A stretch of 64,000 nt of DNA from Pisaster brevispinus (taxonomy: Eukaryota > Echinodermata > Asteroidea > Forcipulatida > Asteriidae), in assembly GCA_023634235.1 (NCBI GenBank), contig JAMKCF010000149.1, forward strand, positions 1 through 64,000, written 5' to 3'. Below, piece by piece: positions 36,647 through 49,029 of this stretch. Under the pieces are notes generated by a model, which made no database searches, was not told the DNA's origin, and saw only the letters and a list, made by a program, of their open reading frames with translations. A program made the position numbers and the translations under genes. Positions within the stretch are counted from its first letter, which is position 1. The number at the start of each line of letters is the position of its first letter.

Positions 36647-39600
36647 TAGAAAATCGTCAAAGACACGGATCTACGACGAGGTGAGAGCCCTGAATGGTGG
36701 CTTTCCAGTGGTGGAAAACTTGTGCAAATCCGATCTTGTTATGGGTGTGATTTGACCCTCATTGTAATTTATTTCGTTTGTTCTTTTTGTGTGTGCAGCT
36801 CCCCCCTCTGTGTACAAAAATCCCACTGAAGATGCTTTTGAAGCGCTTTCGGAGAGTCCCCGCCTGCAGGCCATTTCCGGTACAAAGATGGTGCACATCG
36901 GCCCAAAAAGGCTAATTTTCGGGTGCAGTGATATTCAAGGCACACTCAGGTACAAATTTCGTCTCTCTGGCATTTCTTGTTCATGAGTTATTCTCGAACT
37001 GAGCTCGGGTGTTGTTTCAAATCATTCTTCGGATGGACATGTCTTGCCTTTGTTGTTGCTCGGCCCCGGCGCGTGGGCTAATTTGCCGGTGGTTGTAGCC
37101 CTATTCCGGGGCCGCTCGCCCCGCCTAGAAAATCGTCAGAGACACGGATCCACGACGAGGTGAGAGCCCTGAATGGTGGCTTTCCAGTGGTGGAAAACTT
37201 GTGCAAATCCGATCTTGTTATGGGTGTGATTTGACCCTCATTGTAATTTATTTCGTTTCTTCTTTTTGTGTGTGCAGCTCCCCCCTCTGTGTACAAAAAT
37301 CCCACTGAAGATGCTTTTGAAGCGCTTTCGGAGTGTCCCCGCCTGCAGGCCATTTCCGGTACAAAGATGGTGCACATCGGCCCAAAAAGGCTAATTTTTG
37401 GGTGCAGTGATATTCAAGGCACACTCAGGTACAAATTTCGTCTCTCTGGCATTTCTAGTTCATGAGTTATTCTCGAACTGAGCTCGGGTGTTGTTTCAAA
37501 TCATTCTTCGGATGGACATGTCTTGCCTTTGTTGTTGCTCGGCCCCGGCGCGTGGGCTAATTTGCCGGTGGTTGTAGCCCTATTCCGGGGCCGCTCGCCC
37601 CGCCTAGAAAATCGTCAGAGACACGGATCTACAACGAGGTGAGAGCCCTGAATGGTGGCTTTCCAGTGGTGGAAAACTTGTGCAAATCCGATCTTGTTAT
37701 GGGTGTGATTTGACCCTCATTGTAATTTATTTCGTTTCTTCTTTTTGTGTGTGCAGCTCCCCCCCTCTGTGTACAAAAATCCCACTGAAGATGCTTTTGA
37801 AGCGCTTTCGGAGTGTCCCCGCCTGCAGGCCATTTCCGGTACAAAGATGGTGCACATCGGCCCAAAAAGGCTAATTTTCGGGTGCAGTGATATTCAAGGC
37901 ACACTCAGGTACAAATTTCGTCTCTCTGGCATTTCTAGTTCATGTGTTATTCTCGAACTGAGCTCGGGTGTTGTTTCAAATCATTCTTCGGATGGACATG
38001 TCTTGCCTTTGTTGTTGCTCGGCCCCGGCGCGTGGGCTAATTTGCCGGTGGTTGTAGCCCTATTCCGGGGCCGCTCGCCCCGCCTAGAAAATCGTCAGAG
38101 ACACGGATCTACGACGAGGTGAGAGCCCTGAATGGTGGCTTTCCAGTGGTGGAAAACTTGTGCAAATCCGATCTTGTTATGGGTGTGATTTGACCCTCAT
38201 TGTAATTTATTTCGTTTCTTCTTTTTGTGTGTGCAGCTCCCCCTCTGTGTACAAAAATCCCACTGAAGATGCTTTTGAAGCGCTTTCGGAGTGTCCCCAC
38301 CTGCAGGCCATTTCCGGTACAAAGATTGTGCACATCGGCCCAAAAAGGCTAGTTTTCGGGTGCAGTGATATTCAAGGCACACTCAGGTACAAATTTCGTC
38401 TCTCTGGCATTTCTAGTTCATGAGTTATTCTCGAACTGAGCTCGGGTGTTGTTTCAAATCATTCTTCGGATGGACATGTCTTGCCTTTGTTGTTGCTCGG
38501 CCCCGGCGCGTGGGCTAATTTGCCGGTGGTTGTAGCCCTATTCCGGGGCCGCTCGCCCCGCCTAGAAAATCGTCAGAGACACGGATCTACAACGAGGTGA
38601 GAGCCCTGAATGGTGGCTTTCCAGTGGTGGAAAACTTGTGCAAATCCGATCTTGTTATGGGTGTGATTTGACCCTCATTGTAATTTATTTCGTTTCTTCT
38701 TTTTGTGTGTGCAGCTCCCCCCTCTGTGTACAAAAATCCCACTGAAGATGCTTTTGAAGCGCTTTCGGAGTGTCCCCGCCTGCAGGCCATTACCGGTACA
38801 AAGATGGTGCACATCGGCCCAAAAAGGCTAATTTTCGGGTGCAGTGATATTCAAGGCACACTCAGGTACAAATTTCGTCTCTCTGGCATTTCTAGTTCAT
38901 GATTTATTCTCGAACTGAGCTCGGGTGTTGTTTCAAATCATTCTTCGGATGGACATGTCTTGCCTTTGTTGTTGCTCGGCCCCGGCGCGTGGGCTAATTT
39001 GCCGGTGGTTGTAGCCCTATTCCGGGGCCGCTCGCCCCGCCTAGAAAATCGTCAGAGACACGGATCCACGACGAGGTGAGAGCCCTGAATGGTGGCTTTC
39101 CAGTGGTGGAAAACTTGTGCAAATCCGATCTTGTTATGGGTGTGATTTGACCCTCATTGTAATTTATTTCGTTTCTTCTTTTTGTGTGTGCAGCTCCCCC
39201 CTCTGTGTACAAAAATCCCACTGAAGATGCTTTTGAAGCGCTTTCGGAGTGTCCCCGCCTGCAGGCCATTTCCGGTACAAAGATGGTGCACATCGGCCCA
39301 AAAAGGCTAATTTTCGGGTGCAGTGATATTCAAGGCACACTCAGGTACAAATTTCGTCTCTCTGGCGTTTCTAGTTCATGAGTTATTCTCGAACTGAGCT
39401 CGGGTGTTGTTTCAAATCATTCTTCGGATGGACATGTCTTGCCTTTGTTGTTGCTCGGCCCCGGCGCATGGGCTAATTTGCCGGTGGTTGAAGCCCTATT
39501 CCGGGGCCGCTCGCCCCGCCTAGAAAATCGTCAGAGACACGGATCTACGACGAGGTGAGAGCCCTGAATGGTGGCTTTCCAGTGGTGGAAAACTTGTGCA

Positions 39601-40003
39601 AATCCGATCTTGTTATGGGTGTGATTTGACCCTCATTGTAATTTATTTCGTTTCTTCTTTTTGTGTGTGCAGCTCCCCCCTCTGTGTACAAAAATCCCAC
39701 TGAAGATGCTTTTGAAGCGCTTTCGGAGTGTCCCCGCCTGCAGGCCATTTCCGGTACAAAGATGGTGCACATCGGCCCAAAAAGGCTAATTTTCGGGTGC
39801 AGTGATATTCAAGGCACACTCAGGTACAAATTTCGTCTCTCTGGCATTTCTAGTTCATGAGTTATTCTCGAACTGAGCTCGGGTGTTGTTTCAAATCATT
39901 CTTCGGATGGACATGTCTTGCCTTTGTTGTTGCTCGGCCCCGGCGCGTGGGCTAATTTGCCGGTGGTTGTAGCCCTATTCCGGGTCCGCTCGCCCCGCCT
40001 AGA
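36647..40003 (+). repeat. 9-unit-offset duplication, second copy
   Basis: Partners of the first copy are found at 37399 (TTTTTGGG), 37943 (TGTGTTATTC), 38240-38332 (CTCCCCTCTG, CCCCACCTG, AGATTGTG), near 38584 (CTACAACG), 39468 (GCATGGG) and 39985 (CGGGTCC). Changes after duplication include an extra C in the acceptor-proximal C run near 37760, GCTAGTTTTC near 38349 and GGTTGAAGCC near 39490. The CGGAGAGTCC unit is present twice here (near 36373 and 36852), a secondary single-unit duplication. Confidence 0.85.
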
Positions 40004-43000
40004 AAATCGTCAGAGACACGGATCCACGACGAGGTGAGAGCCCTGAATGGTGGCTTTCCAGTGGTGGAAAACTTGTGCAAATCCGATCTTGTTATGGGTG
40101 TGATTTGACCCTCATTGTAATTTATTTCGTTTCTTCTTTTTGTGTGTGCAGCTCCCCCCTCTGTGTACAAAAATCCCACTGAAGATGCTTTTGAAGCGCT
40201 TTCGGAGTGTCCCCGCCTGCAGGCCATTTCCGGTACAAAGATGGTGCACATCGGCCCAAAAAGGCTAATTTTCGGGTGCAGTGATATTCAAGGCACACTC
40301 AGGTACAAATTTCGTCTCTCTGGCGTTTCTAGTTCATGAGTTATTCTCGAACTGAGCTCGGGTGTTGTTTCAAATCATTCTTCGGATGGACATGTCTTGC
40401 CTTTGTTGTTGCTCGGCCCCGGCGCGTGGGCTAATTTGCCGGTGGTTGTAGCCCTATTCCGGGGCCGCTCGCCCCGCCTAGAAAATCGTCAGAGACACGG
40501 ATCCACGACGAGGTGAGAGCCCTGAATGGTGGCTTTCCAGTGGTGGAAAACTTGTGCAAATCCGATCTTGTTATGGGTGTGATTTGACCCTCATTGTAAT
40601 TTATTTCGTTTCTTCTTTTTGTGTGTGCAGCTCCCCCCCTCTGTGTACAAAAATCCCACTGAAGATGCTTTTGAAGCGCTTTCGGAGTGTCCCCGCCTGC
40701 AGGCCATTTCCGGTACAAAGATGGTGCACATCGGCCCAAAAAGGCTAATTTTCGGGTGCAGTGATATTCAAGGCACACTCAGGTACAAATTTCGTCTCTC
40801 TGGCATTTCTTGTTCATGAGTTATTCTCGAACTGAGCTCGGGTGTTGTTTCAAATCATTCTTCGGATGGACATGTCTTGCCTTTGTTGTTGCTCGGCCCC
40901 GGCGCGTGGGCTAATTTGCCGGTGGTTGTAGCCCTATTCCGGGGCCGCTCGCCCCGCCTAGAAAATCGTCAGAGACACGGATCTACGACGAGGTGAGAGC
41001 CCTGAATGGTGGCTTTCCAGTGGTGGAAAACTTGTGCAAATCCGATCTTGTTATGGGTGTGATTTGACCCTCATTGTAATTTATTTCGTTTCTTCTTTTT
41101 GTGTGTGCAGCTCCCCCCTCTGTGTACAAAAATCCCACTGAAGATGCTTTTGAAGCGCTTTCGGAGTGTCCCCGCCTGCAGGCCATTTCCGGTACAAAGA
41201 TGGTGCACATCGGCCCAAAAAGGCTAATTTTCGTGTGCAGTGATATTCAAGGCACACTCAGGTACAAATTTCGTCTCTCTGGCGTTTCTAGTTCATGAGT
41301 TATTCTCGAACTGAGCTCGGGTGTTGTTTCAAATCATTCTTCGGATGGACATGTCTTGCCTTTGTTGTTGCTCGGCCCCGGCGCGTGGGCTAATTTGCCG
41401 GTGGTTGTAGCCCTATTCCGGGGCCGCTCGCCCCGCCTAGAAAATCGTCAGAGAAACGGATCCACGACGAGGTGAGAGCCCTGAATAGTGGCTTTCCAGT
41501 GGTGGAAAACTTGTGCAAATCCGATCTTGTTATGGGTGTGATTTGACCCTCATTGTAATTTATTTCGTTTCTTCTTTTTGTGTGTGCAGCTCCCCCCTCT
41601 GTGTACAAAAATCCCACTGAAGATGCTTTTGAAGCGCTTTCGGAGTGTCCCCGCCTGCAGGCCATTTCCGGTACAAAGATGGTGCACATCGGCCCAAAAA
41701 GGCTAATTTTCGGGTGCAGTGATATTCAAGGCACACTCAGGTACAAATTTCGTCTCTCTGGCATTTCTTGTTCATGAGTTATTCTCGAACTGAGCTCGGG
41801 TGTTGTTTCAAATCATTCTTCGGATGGACATGTCTTGCCTTTGTTGTTGCTCGGCCCCGGCGCGTGGGCTAATTTGCCGGTGGTTGTAGCCCTATTCCGG
41901 GGCCGCTCGCCCCGCCTAGAAAATCGTCAGAGACACGGATCCACGACGAGGTGAGAGCCCTGAATGGTGGCTTTCCAGTGGTGGAAAACTTGTGCAAATC
42001 CGATCTTGTTATGGGTGTGATTTGACCCTCATTGTAATTTATTTCGTTTCTTCTTTTTGTGTGTGCAGCTCCCCCCTCTGTGTACAAAAATCCCACTGAA
42101 GATGCTTTTGAAGCGCTTTCGGAGTGTCCCCGCCTGCAGGCCATTTCCGGTACAAAGATGGTGCACATCGGCCTAAAAAGGCTAATTTTCGTGTGCAGTG
42201 ATATTCAAGGCACACTCAGGTACAAATTTCGTCTCTCTGGCGTTTCTAGTTCATGAGTTATTCTCGAACTGAGCTCGGGTGTTGTTTCAAATCATTCTTC
42301 GGATGGACATGTCTTGCCTTTGTTGTTGCTCGGCCCCGGCGCGTGGGCTAATTTGCCGGTGGTTGTAGCCCTATTCCGGGGCCGCTCGCCCCGCCTAGAA
42401 AATCGTCAGAGACACGGATCTACGACGAGGTGAGAGCCCTGAATGGTGGCTTTCCAGTGGTGGAAAACTTGTGCAAATCCGATCTTGTTATGGGTGTGAT
42501 TTGACCCTCATTGTAATTTATTTCGTTTCTTCTTTTTGTGTGTGCAGCTCCCCCCTCTGTGTACAAAAATCCCACTGAAGATGCTTTTGAAGCGCTTTCG
42601 GAGTGTCCCCGCCTGCAGGCCATTTCCGGTACAAAGATGGTGCACATCGGCCCAAAAAGGCTAATTTTCGGGTGCAGTGATATTCAAGGCACACTCAGGT
42701 ATAAATTTCGTCTCTCTGGCATTTCTTGTTCATGAGTTATTCTCGAACTGAGCTCGGGTGTTGTTTCAAATCATTCTTCGGATGGACATGTCTTGCCTTT
42801 GTTGTTGCTCGGCCCCGGCGCGTGGGCTAATTTGCCGGTGGTTGTAGCCCTATTCCGGGGCCGCTCGCCCCGCCTAGAAAATCGTCAGAGACACGGATCC
42901 ACGACGAGGTGAGAGCCCTGAATAGTGGCTTTCCAGTGGTGGAAAACTTGTGCAAATCCGATCTTGTTATGGGTGTGATTTGACCCTCATTGTAATTTAT

Positions 43001-44239
43001 TTCGTTTCTTCTTTTTGTGTGTGCAGCTCCCCCCTCTGTGTACAAAAATCCCACTGAAGATGCTTTTGAAGCGCTTTCGGAGTGTCCCCGCCTGCAGGCC
43101 ATTTCCGGTACAAAGATGGTGCACATCGGCCCAAAAAGGCTAATTTTCGTGTGCAGTGATATTCAAGGCACACTCAGGTACAAATTTCGTCTCTCTGGCG
43201 TTTCTAGTTCATGAGTTATTCTCGAACTGAGCTCGGGTGTTGTTTCAAATCATTCTTCGGATGGACATTTCTTGCCTTTGTTGTTGCTCGGCCCCGGCGC
43301 GTGGGCTAATTTGCCGGTGGTTGTAGCCCTATTCCGGGGCCGCTCGCCCCGCCTAGAAAATCGTCAGAGACACGGATCCACGACGAGGTGAGAGCCCTGA
43401 ATGGTGGCTTTCCAGTGGTGGAAAACTTGTGCAAATCCGATCTTGTTATGGGTGTGATTTGACCCTCATTGTAATTTATTTCGTTTCTTCTTTTTGTGTG
43501 TGCAGCTCCCCCCTCTGTGTACAAAAATCCCACTGAAGATGCTTTTGAAGCGCTTTCGGAGTGTCCCCGCCTGCAGGCCATTTCCGGTACAAAGATGGTG
43601 CACATCGGCCCAAAAAGGCTAATTTTCGTGTGCAGTGATATTCAAGGCACACTCAGGTACAAATTTCGTCTCTCTGGCGTTTCTAGTTCATGAGTTATTC
43701 TCGAACTGAGCTCGGGTGTTGTTTCAAATCATTCTTCGGATGGACATTTCTTGCCTTTGTTGTTGCTCGGCCCCGGCGCGTGGGCTAATTTGCCGGTGGT
43801 TGTAGCCCTATTCCGGGGCCGCTCGCCCCGCCTAGAAAATCGTCAGAGACACGGATCCACGACGAGGTGAGAGCCCTGAATGGTGGCTTTCCAGTGGTGG
43901 AAAACTTGTGCAAATCCGATCTTGTTATGGGTGTGATTTGACCCTCATTGTAATTTATTTCGTTTCTTCTTTTTGTGTGTGCAGCTCCCCCCTCTGTGTA
44001 CAAAAATCCCACTGGAGATGCTTTTGAAGCGCTTTCGGAGTGTCCCCGCCTGCAGGCCATTTCCGGTACAAAGATGGTGCACATCGGCCCAAAAAGGCTA
44101 ATTTTCGGGTGCAGTGATATTCAAGGCACACTCAGGTACAAATTTCGTCTCTCTGGCATTTCTAGTTCATGAGTTATTCTCGAACTGAGCTCGGGTGTTG
44201 TTTCAAATCATTCTTCGGATGGACATGTCTTGCCTTTGT

Positions 44240-46634
44240 TGTTGCTCGGCCCCGGCGCGTGGGCTAATTTGCCGGTGGTTGTAGCCCTATTCCGGGGCCG
44301 CTCGCCCCGCCTAGAAAATCGTCAGATACACGGATCCACGACGAGGTGAGAGCCCTGAATGGTGGCTTTCCAGTGGTGGAAAACTTGTGCAAATCCGATC
44401 TTGTTATGGGTGTGATTTGACCCTCATTGTAATTTATTTCGTTTCTTCTTTTTGTGTGTGCAGCTCCCCCCTCTGTGTACAAAAATCCCACTGAAGATGC
44501 TTTTGAAGCGCTTTCGGAGTGTCCCCGCCTGCAGGCCATTTCCGGTACAAAGATGGTGCACTTCGGCCCAAAAAGGCTAATTTTCGGGTGCAGTGATATT
44601 CAAGGCACACTCAGGTACAAATTTCGTCTCTCTGGCATTTCTAGTTCATGAGTTATTCTCGAACTGAGCTCGGGTGTTGTTTCAAATCATTCTTCGGATG
44701 GACATGTCTTGCCTTTGTTGTTGCTCGGCCCCGGCGCGTGGGCTAATTTGCCGGTGGTTGTAGCCCTATTCCGGGGCCGCTCGCCCCGCCTAGAAAATCG
44801 TCAGAGACACGGATCCACGACGAGGTGAGAGCCCTGAATGGTGGCTTTCCAGTGGTGGAAAACTTGTGCAAATCCGATCTTGTTATGGGTGTGATTTGAC
44901 CCTCATTGTAATTTATTTCGTTTCTTCTTTTTGTGTGTGCAGCTCCCCCCTCTGTGTACAAAAATCCCACTGAAGATGCTTTTGAAGCGCTTTCGGAGTG
45001 TCCCCGCCTGCAGGCCATTTCCGGTACAAAGATGGTGCACATCGGCCCAAAAAGGCTAATTTTCGGGTGCAGTGATATTCAAGGCACACTCAGGTACAAA
45101 TTTCGTCTCTCTGGCGTTTCTAGTTCATGAGTTATTCTCGAACTGAGCTCGGGTGTTGTTTCAAATCATTCTTCGGATGGACATGTCTTGCCTTTGTTGT
45201 TGCTCGGCCCCGGCGCGTGGGCTAATTTGCCGGTGGTTGTAGCCCTATTCCGGGGCCGCTCGCCCCGCCTAGAAAATCGTCAGAGACACGGATCTACGAC
45301 GAGGTGAGAGCCCTGAATGGTGGCTTTCCAGTGGTGGAAAACTTGTGCAAATCCGATCTTGTTATGGGTGTGATTTGACCCTCATTGTAATTTATTTCGT
45401 TTCTTCTTTTTGTGTGTGCAGCTCCCCCCTCTGTGTACAAAAATCCCACTGAAGATGCTTTTGAAGCGCTTTCGGAGTGTCCCCGCCTGCAGGCCATTTC
45501 CGGTACAAAGATGGTGCACATCGGCCCAAAAAGGCTAATTTTCGGGTGCAGTGATATTCAAGGCACACTCAGGTACAAATTTCGTCTCTCTGGCGTTTCT
45601 AGTTCATGAGTTATTCTCGAACTGAGCTCGGGTGTTGTTTCAAATCATTCTTCGGATGGACATGTCTTGCCTTTGTTGTTGCTCGGCCCCGGCGCGTGGG
45701 CTAATTTGCCGGTGGTTGTAGCCCTATTCCGGGGCCGCTCGCCCCGCCTAGAAAATCGTCAGAGACACGGATCCACGACGAGGTGAGAGTCCTGAATAGT
45801 GGCTTTCCAGTGGTGGAAAACTTGTGCAAATCCGATCTTGTTATGGGTGTGATTTGACCCTCATTGTAATTTATTTCGTTTCTTCTTTTTGTGTGTGCAG
45901 CTCCCCCCTCTGTGTACAAAAATCCCACTGAAGATGCTTTTGAAGCGCTTTCGGAGTGTCCCCGCCTGCAGGCCATTTCCGGTACAAAGATGGTGCACAT
46001 CGGCCCAAAAAGGCAAATTTTCGGGTGCAGTGATATTCAAGGCACACTCAGGTACAAATTTCGTCTCTCTGGCATTTCTTGTTCATGAGTTATTCTCGAA
46101 CTGAGCTCGGGTGTTGTTTCAAATCATTCTTCGGATGGACATGTCTTGCCTTTGTTGTTGCTCGGCCCCGGCGCGTGGGCTAATTTGCCGGTGGTTGTAG
46201 CCCTATTCCGGGGCCGCTCGCCCCGCCTAGAAAATCGTCAGAGACACGGATCCACGACGAGGTGAGAGCCCTGAATGGTGGCTTTCCAGTGGTGGAAAAC
46301 TTGTGCAAATCCGATCTTGTTATGGGTGTGATTTGACCCTCATTGTAATTTATTTCGTTTCTTCTTTTTGTGTGTGCAGCTCCCCCCTCTGTGTACAAAA
46401 ATCCCACTGAAGATGCTTTTGAAGCGCTTTCGGAGTGTCCCCGCCTGCAGGCCATTTCCGGTACAAAGATGGTGCACATCGGCCCAAAAAGGCTAATTTT
46501 CGGGTGCAGTGATATTCAAGGCACACTCAGGTACAAATTTCGTCTCTCTGGCATTTCTAGTTCATGAGTTATTCTCGAACTGAGCTCGGGTGTTGTTTCA
46601 AATCATTCTTCGGATGGACATGTCTTGCCTTTGT
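44240..46634 (+). repeat. 5-unit duplication, first copy (offset 2,395 bp)
   Basis: Private variants CAGATACAC (44327), CACTTCGGCC (44562), two consecutive GGG/GTT/TAG units, GAGAGTCCTG (45790) and AGGCAAATTT (46015) all recur exactly 2,395 bp downstream, which is 5 x 479. This is the cleanest higher-order repeat in the window. Confidence 0.9.
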
Positions 46635-49029
46635 TGTTGCTCGGCCCCGGCGCGTGGGCTAATTTGCCGGTGGTTGTAGCCCTATTCCGGGGCCGCTCGC
46701 CCCGCCTAGAAAATCGTCAGATACACGGATCCACGACGAGGTGAGAGCCCTGAATGGTGGCTTTCCAGTGGTGGAAAACTTGTGCAAATCCGATCTTGTT
46801 ATGGGTGTGATTTGACCCTCATTGTAATTTATTTCGTTTCTTCTTTTTGTGTGTGCAGCTCCCCCCTCTGTGTACAAAAATCCCACTGAAGATGCTTTTG
46901 AAGCGCTTTCGGAGTGTCCCCGCCTGCAGGCCATTTCCGGTACAAAGATGGTGCACTTCGGCCCAAAAAGGCTAATTTTCGGGTGCAGTGATATTCAAGG
47001 CACACTCAGGTACAAATTTCGTCTCTCTGGCATTTCTAGTTCATGAGTTATTCTCGAACTGAGCTCGGGTGTTGTTTCAAATCATTCTTCGGATGGACAT
47101 GTCTTGCCTTTGTTGTTGCTCGGCCCCGGCGCGTGGGCTAATTTGCCGGTGGTTGTAGCCCTATTCCGGGGCCGCTCGCCCCGCCTAGAAAATCGTCAGA
47201 GACACGGATCCACGACGAGGTGAGAGCCCTGAATGGTGGCTTTCCAGTGGTGGAAAACTTGTGCAAATCCGATCTTGTTATGGGTGTGATTTGACCCTCA
47301 TTGTAATTTATTTCGTTTCTTCTTTTTGTGTGTGCAGCTCCCCCCTCTGTGTACAAAAATCCCACTGAAGATGCTTTTGAAGCGCTTTCGGAGTGTCCCC
47401 GCCTGCAGGCCATTTCCGGTACAAAGATGGTGCACATCGGCCCAAAAAGGCTAATTTTCGGGTGCAGTGATATTCAAGGCACACTCAGGTACAAATTTCG
47501 TCTCTCTGGCGTTTCTAGTTCATGAGTTATTCTCGAACTGAGCTCGGGTGTTGTTTCAAATCATTCTTCGGATGGACATGTCTTGCCTTTGTTGTTGCTC
47601 GGCCCCGGCGCGTGGGCTAATTTGCCGGTGGTTGTAGCCCTATTCCGGGGCCGCTCGCCCCGCCTAGAAAATCGTCAGAGACACGGATCTACGACGAGGT
47701 GAGAGCCCTGAATGGTGGCTTTCCAGTGGTGGAAAACTTGTGCAAATCCGATCTTGTTATGGGTGTGATTTGACCCTCATTGTAATTTATTTCGTTTCTT
47801 CTTTTTGTGTGTGCAGCTCCCCCCTCTGTGTACAAAAATCCCACTGAAGATGCTTTTGAAGCGCTTTCGGAGTGTCCCCGCCTGCAGGCCATTTCCGGTA
47901 CAAAGATGGTGCACATCGGCCCAAAAAGGCTAATTTTCGGGTGCAGTGATATTCAAGGCACACTCAGGTACAAATTTCGTCTCTCTGGCGTTTCTAGTTC
48001 ATGAGTTATTCTCGAACTGAGCTCGGGTGTTGTTTCAAATCATTCTTCGGATGGACATGTCTTGCCTTTGTTGTTGCTCGGCCCCGGCGCGTGGGCTAAT
48101 TTGCCGGTGGTTGTAGCCCTATTCCGGGGCCGCTCGCCCCGCCTAGAAAATCGTCAGAGACACGGATCCACGACGAGGTGAGAGTCCTGAATGGTGGCTT
48201 TCCAGTGGTGGAAAACTTGTGCAAATCCGATCTTGTTATGGGTGTGATTTGACCCTCATTGTAATTTATTTCGTTTCTTCTTTTTGTGTGTGCAGCTCCC
48301 CCCTCTGTGTACAAAAATCCCACTGAAGATGCTTTTGAAGCGCTTTCGGAGTGTCCCCGCCTGCAGGCCATTTCCGGTACAAAGATGGTGCACATCGGCC
48401 CAAAAAGGCAAATTTTCGGGTGCAGTGATATTCAAGGCACACTCAGGTACAAATTTCGTCTCTCTGGCATTTCTTGTTCATGAGTTATTCTCGAACTGAG
48501 CTCGGGTGTTGTTTCAAATCATTCTTCGGATGGACATGTCTTGCCTTTGTTGTTGCTCGGCCCCGGCGCGTGGGCTAATTTGCCGGTGGTTGTAGCCCTA
48601 TTCCGGGGCCGCTCGCCCCGCCTAGAAAATCGTCAGAGACACGGATCCACGACGAGGTGAGAGCCCTGAATGGTGGCTTTCCAGTGGTGGAAAACTTGTG
48701 CAAATCCGATCTTGTTATGGGTGTGATTTGACCCTCATTGTAATTTATTTCGTTTCTTCTTTTTGTGTGTGCAGCTCCCCCCTCTGTGTACAAAAATCCC
48801 ACTGAAGATGCTTTTGAAGCGCTTTCGGAGTGTCCCCGCCTGCAGGCCATTTCCGGTACAAAGATGGTGCACATCGGCCCAAAAAGGCTAATTTTCGTGT
48901 GCAGTGATATTCAAGGCACACTCAGGTACAAATTTCGTCTCTCTGGCGTTTCTAGTTCATGAGTTATTCTCGAACTGAGCTCGGGTGTTGTTTCAAATCA
49001 TTCTTCGGATGGACATGTCTTGCCTTTGT
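46635..49029 (+). repeat. 5-unit duplication, second copy
   Basis: Partner markers are at 46722, 46957, 48185 and 48410. The main difference seen is GAATGGTGG here against GAATAGTGG in the first copy (near 45797). The near identity implies a recent event. The right boundary is approximate, because units after about 48.8 kb return to the common types. Confidence 0.88.

Larger units (their letters stand above)
30400..41000 (+). repeat. Domain of about 22 units carrying only the GGG allele at the first exon site
   Basis: From the unit with acceptor near 30566 to the one near 40630, every unit has TTCGGGTGCAG or TTTGGGTGCAG and none has TTCGTGTGCAG. Elsewhere the two alleles are mixed. The domain contains the 480-bp units and the 9-unit duplication. 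It therefore looks like a separately amplified sub-array. Confidence 0.75.
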
